A stretch of DNA of 64,000 bases from Callipepla californica brunnescens (GCA_023055505.1 JALIRH010000002.1:34915733-34979732); one strand, 5' to 3'. Positions 11,668 through 25,951 are shown, counted from the stretch's first letter. The notes: generated from the sequence alone by a model not told the origin. Program-made: numbers and translations.

Positions 11668-14600
11668 ATCTACTTGCAATTTAGGGTAAAGAACTACTTG
11701 GATTCAGATGTGTCCTTTCTCATTCAGAATGTGAGATTTAAATTAACTATTATAGATCTGAGCCTATGTGAAGAGAGGCTTTAAGATTATCTTTCACCTT
11801 TTGCAGTAATGAGATTTTTTTGGCTCTGTATACATACTTCAACTCCTAAAACGAGCAGAAGAGAACAGTTGGACTAAGATCAGAGACACCTTCAAGTCTT
11901 CCCAATTATATCATATACTAGAGTATCTCTTGTCAAATAAATAAAATACAAGAGCAAAAAGTATCAAAACCTGTTAAGTGGGGATACACCTGATAAACTG
12001 GTGATTAAAAAACAAAAAAAGCCTGAGATCCGTAGAAGCTGCTGTCTACAAAGGAGATGCATGGATGCACTTGAGAAGTTTGTTGTGTCTGAAAAGCCCA
12101 GAACAACAAAAGAAAAGGAAAATGATAAAAGCATACGCCTAGAAGAAGAGGGCAACTAAATCCACACCTAAGAGGTATCAGGAGACAAAACTAGAGAAAA
12201 CAAAGCATGCCTTGTAGCTGCCTGCATCTCTTCACTTGCCTCATCAGACTGTAAAGTCTGCTGGAAACAGATCTCCAGAACTTGTGAGGTAAAACAAAAT
12301 ATTATTTGCACATCGCTACTACATCTCTCAGGAGAACTTACCCGTAAGTAATTTACCAACAAAATTATCCATACTAGATCATTCTCAGAAGCAGCACAAG
12401 CACCAGCTCATATTTACTAACTGTACTTCTAGCACTGTGGACATTTATTTTTTCCTGCTTTCTCTTTTTTATACAGATAAACACTTTTAATCTACATAGT
12501 CTTCAGGGCAGCCAGATGGAAAACTGGTATTGATTTCTTGTCTGAGCATCTGCAAGTCAGCACTTCCATCTAGTAAGTTAAAAAGGCAGGCACCCCAACC
12601 CATGGTTAAGCACTGCTGCCTGTAGCACACAACGCTTCCACAGCAGAGGAGGAAAGTTAGGAAAGTTAGGAAATTTCTGATCTAGACTTTACAAGACTAA
12701 AACCATGTTATTAAATTAATTGGTTCCCATCTTCTCTGAGAGCTTCACTTAAATCACTGTGCATTTCTTAGGGCTCACAGAGCGCTATTCAAACCTATGG
12801 GACCATTGTCTCATGCCTTAGCAATGACCTCCCAGCAGAATGAAGGTACTACTGGAGCTGGTCCAAATCAGGGACACTGCTAGCAGGACAAAGACCTTGG
12901 CAGAGGGAAGACACCTCTCTAATAAAGATATCACATCCAACCTAAAGAGAATTACCTGATGGCGGATGAGGTTAAGTACTTTGTGTTTGAAGGTCCTGTG
13001 AAAGAAGCTTGAGGATCTATTCTCTACATCCCTTGACTATCAGCAGAAACAGAAAGAGCCTTTGAAGAGCCTGCAGAGACTATGACCATGAGAACACTGA
13101 GCAATGCTTCCCAGATTGTTTGGGGTTTTTGTTTTTCTAAACATTAACAAAACTCACTGTAGCTTCCAACTGAGAAAATGAAGATAGAAACAAGGATAAG
13201 AAGCTAGAACAAAGCTAAATATAGGTATAGTTACCTGATGCTTTAGATAACTGGTGAGTCATTCGATTACTTGTACTGAAATTAAAGCATTTGAAAATTA
13301 AAGGCTACACAATCTATCTGTGAATGGAAGACTACATTGCACGCACATCCAGCCTTCACCTTACAGACCATAACGTTTCCCAAGATTACCCATATTTTAT
13401 GTTAAAAGATGAATTCATTTTGTTCTTTATACATAGTTTCTTAACACAAGGAGTACCATTAATGTAGAGATAATCGAAACACAAAGCTAAGGAGATGTGA
13501 AGCAACCATCATTCAGGACTCTCCATAAACACTTTTTTTCTGCTTCCCTTAACACTGAAATTTAAAGCCTGGCCTATGACTAAAATAGGTGAGCAAGAGC
13601 CTTAACTTGGCAAGGATCATAAGCCATCATTCAAGAAAAATTATGATCTAATACTTGTAATTTTAAACTATCTTGCTATCTGACTTACAAAATAAAGAAA
13701 AAATACTATTCAGGTGAGTCAATATTTTCATTACAGGCTGCCTACCACAGCAAAAACTGAAGTGAATGAGCACTGCAGAAGAACATGTTGTTATAGAAGT
13801 GCTATCAAGATGTAACTTGAAAGAGTCACAAAGTAACTGCAGTGTATATATGTTTATTCATTTATTTGAAAATACCTATTCTTATTAACATAGCACACAA
13901 AGAGGAAAGAGACAGTTCAAAGATTAGAAAGCTCTATAGAGGACAAAACCCTATTGGAATGCTCCACAGGTAACAAAACTTCATCTAAAACTGATGCAAA
14001 TATATTGAGCTTAGCTATCAAAATAATTAAGTTTCAATGCCAGGCAATTCTGAGCAGAGATAACTTAAATCACACTGATGTGATTGAATAGTTTTTGGCT
14101 GAGGTCACATAACTAAGGCTTGCTGTCTGCTTAAACAGTTCACCACAGAGTACTTCTTATCACATACTGTTTGTGTGACACATGAGAAAATACTTTCACT
14201 CCTTTGAAAGCTTACAGCACCTAATCTAATTTAGAAATTGTGGCTGCAGCAGGCAGCAGCATTAAGAGGCATTTTTTATTTTTAAACACTATTAAACAGA
14301 CCTATGTATAAATATGACTCTTCCCTGGAAATACTTTATAGATCAGAAAATTATTTTCAAGATGTTGGCATGCACAAATCAGGGAAGGCTGATTTAGGCA
14401 GTAGATTATGAATTTATTTAGCATAAGCATTTATGCTTATTAAATCCATTAAGAACCCTGTTATTAAGGAGTTTATTAACTGCTGTGATAACAAGCTCTT
14501 TTAACTCAGGGACGATGGTGTAAAATAAAGTCAACTACCAATGAGTTCAAAGAAAAAATGATTTTCTATTCTTTGTATACCTCAGAATTCATAAATCAGA

Positions 14601-17600
14601 GAGCCTAGCACTAGTATCTTGGGAAAACAGTTAAACGGGGATTCTTTTCATTCAATGCTCTGCAAGCAACTCAAATTCCCACATAAACAAATTGAGATGA
14701 GGCAAACTATTTCAACAGGCCCAAGTGGAAATGTAGGAGGTAATTCCGGATGGCTTACCATGATAACCACCATGACATCAGCACTCCTATGGAAGAATAA
14801 AGCCTAACCTGAAAAGGCTATGTCTGGTGGAACAATACTACTTTTGGCAAACTAGGCAATTGCCTCAGAAGTTCAGGCTAACACAACACATCACGAGGAG
14901 CCCTTTTCAGGCCAGAGAGAAAAAGGAACCACAGCTCTCTGAATGGCTCAATGCCCCACATTGCTACAGGTCAACACTAACTAGGGCTAAGTGTAAAATC
15001 CACGGCAGGCATTTAATGCCTGAGATTAGCAGTCAATTGATTAACGTGACCTACTGGCCCCATTGTTATTTTATTATTTATTTTTACATCAAGTTCTTTA
15101 CGCAACTGAATCCTTGTTAACAATTTTAAGTTCGTCTTCCTTTTAAAAAGTTTCATAGAGTTCAGAATTTGATTTTCTTTATGGTTCTTTCAGGGAAGTA
15201 ATGAAATTATATACCTAGTAATTTAATGGTGTATTTCTGCAATTAGTGTAGCTGACAAGTTCAGCATCTCTGAAAACGTATCCACTAAGGAAACAGTAGG
15301 AACTTCTTTTTCATTCATTTATAAGGGAGGTGTTGAAGAAAATCAGTGCCTCTCCTGGAACAATAAATTTTACAACACTAAAGCTGAGAAGGGGGGAATA
15401 ACAATAAAAAAGCAGTTGTAGTTCATCCTCAGTCATTTCCCCATATTGACACTGAATAGCAGCTGGGTGCCTATCCAACTACTGATTTTAATTTTTATAA
15501 AGAGTTCAACTCATGAAAAACAACCAAGAAGAGGCAACCCACACGTGTCAGAGGACTCGTGAAGGGTGGGGCATAACTCTTCTTTTGTTTTACTTTTTAT
15601 CCCCTTCCCTAACTAGGTCAGAGTTCCAACACAACCAGGTAGAAAAGGCTATGAGCACAAAGTGATTCTTACAGCACTGCCAGACACCTTAAGGTTTGAA
15701 GGCCATGTATAATGCAGGCAAAATGCTGCTAGAAAACAGATTGGTTGGGTTTTTTTTGTTTGTTTTTGCAGTCGGTGATCTTCACATCACATATTCACAT
15801 TTCTTTTCTGAGAAAATAAGCAGCACTGAATATAGGAACTTCAGCAAGAACCTAACAAAAGCTCAAAAATACCTTAAAGAAGTGAGAAATCATGGACTGA
15901 TGACAGGCAATCTGAACAGATCTAGGGGGTACAGAGTTCCCTAATTATGACTTCACAGCACTTCCTGTCGTTTTAGAATTCTGATGATATAACAGCCATA
16001 TAGCCATGCTATGTCTGCCTACTACTTGCTGATCTTCCTCAGTACCACTGTGAGCTTTACATTCTTTCTATCCTAAGTCCCATAGTTGACCCATATCACC
16101 AAAATATGGCTGGGTCTGAAATCCTCCAGGGGTAAATTAGGCAGACAACAAACAAACAAAAAAAGCTGAATAAGATCATTCTAGCTGTAAAAGAAGTAAT
16201 AATCTTATAACACCCCTCTCTTCTCTCTGCTTCTTGTAACCTTCCATGACACCATTTACTCATGGTGCCCCCTACTCACTCCCTTCCTGTCAATGCCTGT
16301 TTCTCCTCTGCCACAGCTCCCCTTGTGCTCTAAAGCACAAACTAACCCACGTGCTCCAGAATCCCACTCACTCAAATGCCTTAAATCCAAGGCAGCTTTC
16401 AAACATGGCTCAGCAATCACAAATCTCAGAAAAAAGTTAAAGAAGGTTACATCAAAAACTGGAAAGATGAACTGCAACATACACTTGCAAAAAGTGTATT
16501 GGGCTTGACTCGTTCATAATCTTTCCTTAGCACTGATTTTTGTGGGCAATGCAGCATGTTTATCTCTATACTAGTAAAACATTTCAGAGGATGCCACATG
16601 GGAAATTATCACTTCAGCTGGAGATGATGGCTATAGAAGTAGGAGAAAGAGAAGCAGAAGTAGTTTATAAATGCAACCAAAAATACTGCTAGACAGGAGA
16701 GGTCAAGAAATTATTTTTGAAATGGAAAAGTCTCAAATCAAGAGAATTATGCTGCTTCCAGTCTTTTTTTCATATTTTTATTAGAGGCCTTGCTGTAAGT
16801 TAGGAGAGGGCACTGACAAAAATTTTCTGATGGCACCAAGCTCCAAGGAATCAAGAACGTGGAAGAGAACTGAAGTGTCACACCAGAAGAATCAGGTAAA
16901 CTCATGAGTTACAGAAGCAGAATGGAAGCAATTGCAGCCAAATGAAGTGCAACGTCAGGCACTTGCTTCCACAACAGTCATTGAAAACTCTGCTAAAAAT
17001 GGTATTCACCAGCTGGAAGCATGAAAGGAATAAAAAGCATGCACATGTCAGCCTCAGATGACTATAAAGATGCAGTTATGATGCCATCTGTGATGGAGGT
17101 CTTGGGCAAAGGCTATTCCAAGAGAAAAAGAATATAAGCCATCAACTTTTGGTAAGCTGGAGAGGTGCAACCTTTTTTTGTCCCCTCCTTTCCAGAAACG
17201 GAGTTAAAAAGAACAACAGGATGCTTAAACTGGGAACAGCTGAAAATAGAAAGCATCAACATTTTTAAGCCAACTACTCCTACCCACAGATATACTTCAG
17301 CAGAGAACCAATATGACAGCTTGCACCTTTCAGGGATGCACACTGAATGAACACTGTCAAAGAAGATGTGGTTTATTCACCAACAGCTCCCCTTTCATCC
17401 ATTAGAGATGCAACCACTCAAAACACAGACTGAAGCAAACAACCATCCATTATGTAGAACAAGACTTTTTTCTGCTCATGGAAAACAGACATCCAGCCAG
17501 ACTCAGTCACAGAGGGAACACAATATTTCGGGATATACTGCAGGTAGCAAGTAAGATGAGTACACACCAATGAAGGGATGCCTCAACATTTTTCTACACA

Positions 17601-19840
17601 TAAGTATTCCTATTTTTTGTTATCACGTAGTACAGCTTCAGCACAGCGCAAAAAAAGCTTGTGCCAGCAGGGGGAGGCAGCTGCTCTCCAGGACACACGT
17701 CCTCACACTCCCCAATACACACAGTAGGAAGCCAACGAGTTTGTTTTTATGGAAGTGAACTCACCCCTCAGCCATTGTGTAAATGTGGCTTTAAATCAGG
17801 CTGTAATTAGATTTTGCCGTATTTAACAAAACCTCTCTTTTGTTGCTCCTCTTTTCCAACATTAGAGAGGAAATAAATGCATTCGTGAAGGAAAAAAGAG
17901 AAAGAGTTTATGGCTTTTCCCTGAGTACATTCTGGCACACATGAAAAAGCAGAAAACATACAACAGCAAACTTAACAGGACACTCAGTCTTCACATTACA
18001 CACGGACACAAAGATCTCTCACAGCAGCCCACTCTTAAACATTAAGCTTCCTTTTATCATTGTTCTCCTTCATCACATTAACCTCCTTAAAAAATACTAA
18101 CTGTCCAACACTTGGAGTCTAGCTTTTCTTCGTGAATTTAATTTACTTGGCAAAAAACATAAGTGCTAAAACTCAGGCACAATAAGACTGCCACGTATTC
18201 ATTTCAGGCTGGAACTTTTCTTTCATTCCTACTTTAACTATTTTGGTCACAGCACTCTTGTTTTTAACCAGTTTTATTTCCACCAGTCTTTGTAGAGACT
18301 GATACATCTAAAATTTAACTAGTTTAAATCAAGTCCACATTACTGCAATGCACATTGCACAAGCCGATTTTATTTTGTTCGTTGGACTTCTTTATAGTCT
18401 CAATTATGTATTTCCACTGCGGTTTCAGTAACTGCATAGCAAGTGAAGCAGAGTTTGCTCTGAATAATGAACTGTTTTGACGGTCATCTCTAAAGTTCGT
18501 TTCCAAAGCTTTCAAAGTTTATAGTGGTGGTGGTGGTAGCAGTGGATACAACGGGGAACTGGTGCAAGAAAGTCAAGAAGATGTGCTCAAGGTCATGAAG
18601 CAAGTTAGTTGTTGATTTAAGAACAAAAAGTTTCTCCTCTTAATCTAGACCTCAAGTACCCACGAATGCTTCTTTTCCAAGAGAGTCAAAATCTTCTGAT
18701 AACTATAGAGCCTTACCAAGGTTTCCATGCATACCATCATTGCTTAGGATTTATTTACAGAAGTTAATCAATTTTGGGAGAGCTAGAAAAACACATATCT
18801 AATACCCTAATTCTCTACAAATCTTCTATTATGCTGAACATTTTAAGAAAGCTACAGCTGTTTTAGAGGACTCAAATGCTAAATTCATTCTGAAATCAGA
18901 AATTCTCTTCTTGCATCTTATTCTGAAAATGTTGTGGTAGAGCATCACAATAGGTTTCCTGTCTAAACCAAAATAGGCTTCGAGAAAGCACTTAAAATTA
19001 CTAAGGGTATGAAGATAACATGACAAGAGTCTAAAAATAGGAGGTACAAGGCAAAAAGCTGTATGCAATTATTAAACATATGTATTTGCATGCATTTAAA
19101 TCTGCATGAATGTGTTTTAAAGCAATCTACAAACTAACTGGGTAAATCTTTGCAACAGGAGGTTGGTAAAAACAAGATTTTGGCACAATTCAAAGTAGAT
19201 ATTCATACAGCAGATACATTATTGAATGCAAATGATCATAGAACAGATTACTCTTAAAGTGGAAAAGATCAAGGTAAATAGCAGAAGTAAATTATCTTTC
19301 CACACCTGAAAGAGACCTCTTACATTTGTTTCTGAAATACTTGAGAATAGCTCTTTCAGAAGGCAAGGTTATGAAGTCTGATTCAGTCTCAATCTCAAAC
19401 TTTGAATTCAAATAAGTCCTACAAAATGCACAGTAATTCTTCTTCTGAAGCTTCAAATGAGCTGAGCAAAATACCACAAGTATTTAGTATACTAATCCTT
19501 GCTTTATTTCTACTTATATAAAATATTTCAAAATGAAACATGCCACGTAAACGAAACATACGTTTGCTATTACCAAAAGACTAGGTGGACACATTTTCAC
19601 CTTCTTTGACCCATAAGAAACCAAAGAGCCTTTTTTCCTGGGAAGCCTGGAAATTGGCATAGGGCAATAAGCTACAACTACAAGAAACATTATTAATGTC
19701 TACCAAGCCAACAGTTCTGAAACCAAAAAAACCTGGGGAGAAATCCAATAAGGCAGCTAGCCAGTAGGAGGGGCCATAATAAGGAAAGGCAAGTTTCCAT
19801 ACTAACTCCTGAAGTGGAAGCATACAATAGGATTAACCTT
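11668..19840. other. Long AT-rich non-coding stretch, probably intron
   Basis: No recognisable repeat family and no ORF with coding character. Two small minus-strand exon candidates (12956-12995 and 13235-13275) have an AG acceptor and a CATCAG|GTAA donor and are described under findings. A sharp inverted repeat lies at 14423-14440. The block around 14230-14520 is rich in TTTATTA/ATTTA motifs and resembles conserved non-coding DNA, but that needs a cross-species alignment. A GGT run occurs near 18523-18536. Confidence 0.45.
14423..14440. other. Perfect 8-bp inverted repeat with 2-bp spacer
   Basis: ATAAGCAT-tt-ATGCTTAT. The ATGC core next to an AT stretch resembles POU/octamer half sites in opposed orientation. 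It may be chance; the surrounding 300 bases are unusually rich in homeodomain-type TTATTA words. Confidence 0.4.
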
Positions 19841-19843
19841 ATC

Positions 19844-19999
19844 TTATTTAAGTTTCTTAACAAGTCTGCATCCTCCAGACAGCGTTCTGTTTCCAGTAGG
19901 ACTCAGAGTCCACTCTTTAAATGAAGCAGCAATAGCTATGCTTGGCAGAGCTAGAAGCATGAGAACATCAATAGGCAGAATGGTTGAATCAAGTTTGAC
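19844..19999 (-). CDS. Possible terminal exon of an unidentified minus-strand gene
   Basis: On the minus strand a strong acceptor (TTATTTTTCTTCTTTAG) precedes 51 open codons ending in TAA at 19844-19846. The translation begins VKLDSTILPIDVLMLLALPS and ends RLVKKLK. The frame is in phase with the end of the larger exon candidate at 24809-24937 (AAG|GTC). No donor lies inside, so it would be a last coding exon. No protein family is recognised, and no AATAAA was sought far downstream. One open frame of this length is not rare by chance, so this is a candidate only. Confidence 0.25.
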   Translation of the reverse strand, partial: VKLDSTILPIDVLMLLALPSIAIAASFKEWTLSPTGNRTLSGGCRLVKKLK

Positions 20000-20667
20000 C
20001 TAAAGAAGAAAAATAAAATTCCAGGCTAGATAAAAATAAGAGAACATACTCAAAGCAGCTTAAGGAGACCATTTTTAGGTTATGTCTCGTACTTCTGCCT
20101 ACTTTTCAATTCATATGTAGGAAGGTGAGATTATAAAGTGGCTTCTGCTGTGGCCTTTCAATTCAGATTACTCTCTACATAATAATTACTGTCTTTCTTC
20201 TCAATGCTTACATACTGTTTTGCTAGCCTGAGAAAGTTTTTTGTATTTATTCATTTCTGAGAAGGATTTTTAAATCCTCTCCAAGTACGAAAGTCCTAAG
20301 TAGAGCTAATCTCATGCTCCATGAACTTTAATGCAAATGCTGCAAGCATTTCTGTTTTTCTTAACAACTTCATTTTAGTGTTTATATGGGAATACAGCTC
20401 TACTACTGTAACCAAGCAAAGCAAATATGCTGCAGTAAATGTAAACTTTACTCAAAGCGTAGCTTTAAAAACATTATGGCATATTTCAGCCCAGGCTGCC
20501 AGTGACAGACCTTTCATGTCAACAAGAATTCTAGAACAGTCAGACCAGAACCCTTTGGCAGTATGTCTTGTCCATAAAATGGCAACCTGATTGCTGAAGC
20601 CAACTGCATTTCAGCTCCAGATATACACAGACTGAGTAGAAATGGTTGAATATCGGAAAAATCTCAC

Positions 20668-20702
20668 AAAAAAAAAAAAAAAAAAAAAAAAGAAAAAAAA
20701 AA
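20668..20702. repeat. Poly(A) tract
   Basis: 24 A, one G, then 10 A on the plus strand. No retroelement body was recognised upstream. Confidence 0.9.
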
Positions 20703-22335
20703 GGCAGGTTGCTTGTTGGAATTAAGACTCTTCCTTCAAAAGACTCACGTATTGCTCTTTATAACTCTCTCTTTTAGAGAGCAATGGTAAGCAGCATCTC
20801 TGATAATTTGGTATTCTTTAACACAAGACAAAACATGCAAAAAAGATGTCAAGGAAAACTTCATGACTGTACAAACACCAAACATCCAACTTTGCCACTG
20901 AAAGCAAATGATGCTCATATTGAAACATTTTTTCTATCTAACAGAAGCATTTCAGGAAACAACTTAGGCTGTTCAAAATTTATTGGTAATATTTTATATT
21001 AAAAAAAAATCTCTTTATTATGTCTAAGCAAGCAGATGCTAGATATCAACTGTCCTCATGTTTATTCAAAACATCATGGTCACACTGTCTCAGCATGCCT
21101 GTCCAAACTACTACCAAAAAAAGCACTTTCAACACATCTTAAGAATGTATAATTCCCACCAGAATTACTTTTTCCCCCCATGGAAATGTAGTTTTTTCTT
21201 AATATTATTTCAAATTCTACTCAAATTCAGGACCATATATATGATACTTCCACTGGTTCATCTAGATAAGGAAAATCATTAAAAGTTATTTGGATTCATT
21301 CTACCATTTGAGATTTGATGTAGACTTTTAAAAGAAAAAACAAACAAACAAACAAAAAAACAATCAGCAATGTTACAGCCCATCTTAATTGCATTCATCA
21401 TCACCTTCTTCATCTCAATAAAAAAAAGAAAAATCCAAACTACTCCAACCAAAGACTCAAAGACTCTCATACAACTTGCATCTCCATCTTCCTCTTTGCA
21501 AGCATGCACCCCACAAAAAGGGCCTCAAGCCTACCTGTCATCTTTGGCTGCTTTAGGGAAAGTCTACATAACAACTAGGTTGCAGAGGGACTCAGACATC
21601 TTCTCACACCATTTACTCACAATGAAATTGCACAGTATATGGGAGAGAAAAATGGTTAGAGATGAAAGAAACCCGGATCAAAGTTACTATAGAAACATGA
21701 TTAGAAACAAGGAAGAAAAAAAAAAAAGAGTTAGAAACTAAGTATCTAGTTCTGACTTTCTTTCTGGCAATCAATGTGACCACACAGACCACCAGCAAGG
21801 GACTTCCATAGGTAATACAGACTCCGCTTGGAGAAAGCAGCATCAGAAACCCCACTGTAAGAGCTATTTTAGAAAAGAATTTCTACCAGAAATAAAATGC
21901 TTAAGGAAGACTGAAACTCCATTATGAAGGAAAATAAGAGGCTGTTGATGGTTCTTCCCTTTTTATAGTACAGGGTTTCAATAGGCAAAGCAGACTTATT
22001 TGGGCAGAGAGGAACAGGAAAGGAAATAATATGAAACTTTGCACTGTTTGTTTCACTTCTTTAGGAAAAAAAAAATCTATTGTAAGAACATCTTTGGACT
22101 GAGTAAAAGCAACACTCTCATTTTGTCTCCTCAAGCAGTAATAAGTAAATACAAACAAAAGAAGGAAGAACATTTAACGATCAAAGCTTTCTTCTGTACA
22201 AAGTAGAAAATTATGCTAGTCCTTAACACTCAGTTTGAATGAAGGGCTGTTTTTTGTTTATATTTTTGAGGAAAAGATCCCACTAAAAGTCAAGCATAGC
22301 ACATACACAGAGCTGTACTTTAACTCAGGAAATGC

Positions 22336-22362
22336 AAAAAAAAAAAAAAAAAAAAAAAAAAA
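22336..22362. repeat. Poly(A) tract, 27 bases
   Basis: Uninterrupted run of A on the plus strand; no recognised element attached. Confidence 0.9.
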
Positions 22363-24808
22363 GCCCTAAACAACTTGAAAAAAATCATAAGTAGATTGCT
22401 ATTTTGAAACTCCAATCTAGTATTAATGGCAGTAAAGTAGAGAAAAGCTATGAATAAAACCCAACACCATAATATCTCAGAGATACAGCAATGCCTGGAT
22501 AAATCAAAATCATCAGCTTGGGTTTGCGGTGCAGAAGTTTATATCTGAACGCAGCTGGATCCCAGTCAGCTAGCCAGCTCCCAGAACAGCACCTCCAAAC
22601 TGTATTGATTTCTGCAGAAGAAAAGGCCCCATAAATCTGCTTGAACAGCATTGCGTCATCCCTCTGGTTGGCTTTAAGAAGCAAATTAAATGTTTTCCAT
22701 CAGTATGGTAAAGAAGCTATACAATTTTGTTTTTATTTCGAATACAGGCTCAAGTTACGGAACACTTGAGCTAACTCTGTGGCCAGGACTACATGTTTCG
22801 TGTTCGTAAAGCCAGCAATTCATGCTTATGGGAAACCAGATGTGTATACTGCACGGTTCCCAGGACCATGGATTATTCTGAAATATGTTGTTGTTGATTA
22901 AAAAGGAGAACCCACTTCTCAGTAAGCCATGAAGTACGCTGAAGGAAAAACAACATGCTCCTACAGGAGAGGCAGAGAACAAAGGGGTGGGGGCAAAAAG
23001 AAACAAGGAAAAATCAGCAGTGTTTTAGTGTAACAAACAGCAATAGTTCTGAGAAGCAATAAGCAGAATATTACTTGAGGCAACAAGAACTCCTTGATCA
23101 ATTATTCATATCATTGACACCAATTGTTACGGCTGCATCAATGAAAAAAATCTAGGGCAAATAGAAAACCTTCACAGCTAGAAAGTGTCCTTGATTTTCA
23201 CCAGAACATTTGGCTGCCTCCTATCATATGTTTCTGGTTAGCAACACGGCCCTCCAACAAAGGGAAACAAGAGGCAGAAAGATGCAGAACAAACTGATTT
23301 GCAAGAAGTAGTAACAGCGTTCAAGGCTGCATTTCAGTCTGTGCACTGTGCACCACCAAAAGCTTAGGACACTTTGCACTTCTGTGCACGAATCACCACC
23401 ACCACCTCATTTAAGGACATCCATGCACACCAAAGATCATGCAGATGCCTTCTATAAAGTCCTTATGCTCTCACTGTGTACAACTGCACTTCTTATATAA
23501 CATTCAAGAGAAATATTGCTTTTTTTTTTTCCCCACAGTTATCTCAGCTTGTATTGTTTCATGCAGTCCTAAGGTAAATGTAACAAAAGGAAACACGAAA
23601 GAGAAGTATTTCAGGATTTTTGCCCTCCCATTCAAAAATCACTGTACAGTTGTCAGACTTTCTGCTCCACCAAGATTTCAATACAGTATCCTCAGTTGTT
23701 GAGGATGACCTTGCTGGCAGACAGAAGAAACCTCAGTGAAACTGAATTTAATGATGTGAGAAGCAGAGAGAAAGAGAATGGCATACAGAAGGGGCTCTGT
23801 GGGCCTCCCCTTGCTTGGTGGTCTTACTGCCAGGCACATACAGCAGATCTCAGGAGGGAAGGTTATGGGGTGAAACGCTGACTGTACAGATGGGAAAACT
23901 CAAACTGATTTTGATTTTGCTCCACTAAATGTTAGGACGATGAACTTTGGTCTAGTTCAGAGCCCTGCTTTCAGAGGAAGATCAATGAGGGATTAACAAG
24001 AAAAATCTGCTACACTTCTTGGACAAATTAAGGAATATTTATTTACAGAACCTTCAATCTTTAAAGTTAAAACCCTGAAACAGCTATTTTAAAATTGCAG
24101 AAGTTATAAGACCTTTAGAAGGACCTAAGTTCAAGATTAAACTCTGGAAAATACTGTTTCCATTACACTTTTTCTTTTCTCCCCCAATCAACCATCAGCA
24201 CAAAGTTCAATTAATCTTGTCAGTATAAAGGATGGAGGGTATACATCATCACCACATTCAAAATACTGTTTAATAAAATCATAGTTTAGTCAAAATTACA
24301 AAGTAGCATTGACAACTTCAACACAGTTCTTAGTGTCACATTTTGCTTTCATCTACCAGCGTTTGTTCCTTATATTCATTAATGAGTTCTGGACAATCAA
24401 ATGCAGAGAATTTTAGTGATGGTAAACAGAAATTCAGCTTATACAAACCTCCCTGTTCTCCTGTTGTGGCAGACATCCAAAAGTGCTTCCATAACTTGGG
24501 GCCACTCTAAGTCCCAAATGCAGAAATTTAAAAGAAACTTATTTCCAAAAACACAGCACACCGCTGACCTCTTAAACTGTTTCCTTGACAGCACAGAACC
24601 ACAGACACATCTTAATACTAATATTATAAGGAATTCTGGCTGCAAACTACAGTGTGCTATCTTGTCATTTCTGCAATCCACATACCAATGAAAACACTCA
24701 GAGAATCATGGGCAGGGGGTGGAAGGGAGGGGGAACAGAAGAATGGAAATTCTCATCTTGCAAATCATACCAGGAACTTCAGCTTGCTAGAAAAATGAAT
24801 CTCTTTAC

Positions 24809-24937
24809 CTTGATGCAAAACTTCAGCGCTCCTGCTACATCTGCCTGACCTGCTTGGAGGTCTTCACCCGTAGCAAAGGTCTCCAGAGAGATGCTGGTCT
24901 CTTCTCCCCAGAACTCCAAGGCTCCCTGCAGCACTGC
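24809..24937 (-). CDS. Best internal exon candidate of the minus-strand gene (129 bases)
   Basis: On the minus strand there is an acceptor TTGCTATGTCTTTAG, a 129-base body and a donor ATCAAG|GTAAAGAG. The body is clearly richer in G and C than its flanks. It is open in only one of three frames and encodes 43 residues beginning AVLQGALEFWGEETSIS and ending DVAGALKFCIK. With 129 bases it is symmetric (phase 0 to phase 0), and the next candidate to the left (19844-19999) continues in the same frame. I do not recognise the protein family. The plus strand is also partly open here, but it lacks splice sites. It could be a real coding exon of the gene driven from the CpG island, or a good pseudo-exon. 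Confidence 0.4.
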
Positions 24938-25951
24938 CTAAAGACATAGCAACAGGAAAAGCTTTTAGCTTCGCGATCATGTGTTACACCATGTGTCACT
25001 GAAGTCAGTTTGCAGGTCCTGCAAAGAGGTGACTAGTGATACTGGATGAGCATTCAGTCAGCAGTAGTTGTCCTAGACCATTTATGAGTCCCAAGAGTGG
25101 AGTCTCGGTGCCCTGCAATTTGACAGGCAACCTGCAGTTTGTAAATCCTTGGTTTCTCATGCCATCATTTTCCTACACTGAAACTGCTCAGAGACATGCT
25201 TTAGGAATGCTTCACAGCAACAGGTCCAAGCACACAGACATCTTCAAAGCAGTCAATGAGTGCTGTTCCACAGCACCCAAAGAATCCAGCCCATCTCCCG
25301 CCTTATCTCCCTCCTTGACCAGGGCCTCCCAACTGACAGAACAGCTCTTATTAAATATATGCTCCACAGCAATCTATTTCACCCAGAAAAAATGAAATGA
25401 CAAAGTACTTCAACTCTACCATTAGAAGGTAAGGGTAACAAAAAGACTGGCTTCTTCAAATGAATGTCTATGAAAAGCTGTTTTTAATGTGCAAAACAGC
25501 CACACACAATTTACAGATATATGATCTAAATCTCTGTTTAAGTCGACGCTTTTTTTCATCAACATGTCACTTGTGATGAGATCAGCTCTAACAATAATAA
25601 AATAAACGAGAAGTCCTACAGCTTCTGAGTTTTCTGGGGTTTGGTTGTAGTCCGCAGCTATGTGCTCAGGCACTCCTGCTGGCACAAGACCTTATTATAA
25701 TGAATTATTTCACAGCAAGTACAGATGACATTAATTTTCCAATCATTGTTATTAATTTGAGAAACGGGCTACAAATATGGTGAAACAAATTCCATTCCTA
25801 AAAATCTCAAAACTATTGAAGTTCAAGTTGAAGGAAACAGGTGCCTAACACAGTCAATACACAGAAGAATCAGCAATACTTGCCAGGTAATAATAAAGAC
25901 ATCAGGTTTCCAAATGGAAATCTGCCTGAGTCTAGGTCTCGATGTTCTTAC

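Larger units (their letters stand above)
20000..24800. other. AT-rich non-coding sequence with homopolymers
   Basis: Holds poly(A) runs at 20668-20691 (continuing after one G to 20702) and 22336-22362, and an (AAAC)n patch at about 21331-21362. Other open frames (for example plus 21370-21741) are low-complexity or AT-biased and unsupported. Nothing else recognised. Confidence 0.5.

Noticed and set aside
17751..17800. Minus-strand donor GAGGG|GTGAGTTC
   Set aside because: With the nearest acceptor, all three frames contain stops, so it is not a coding exon.
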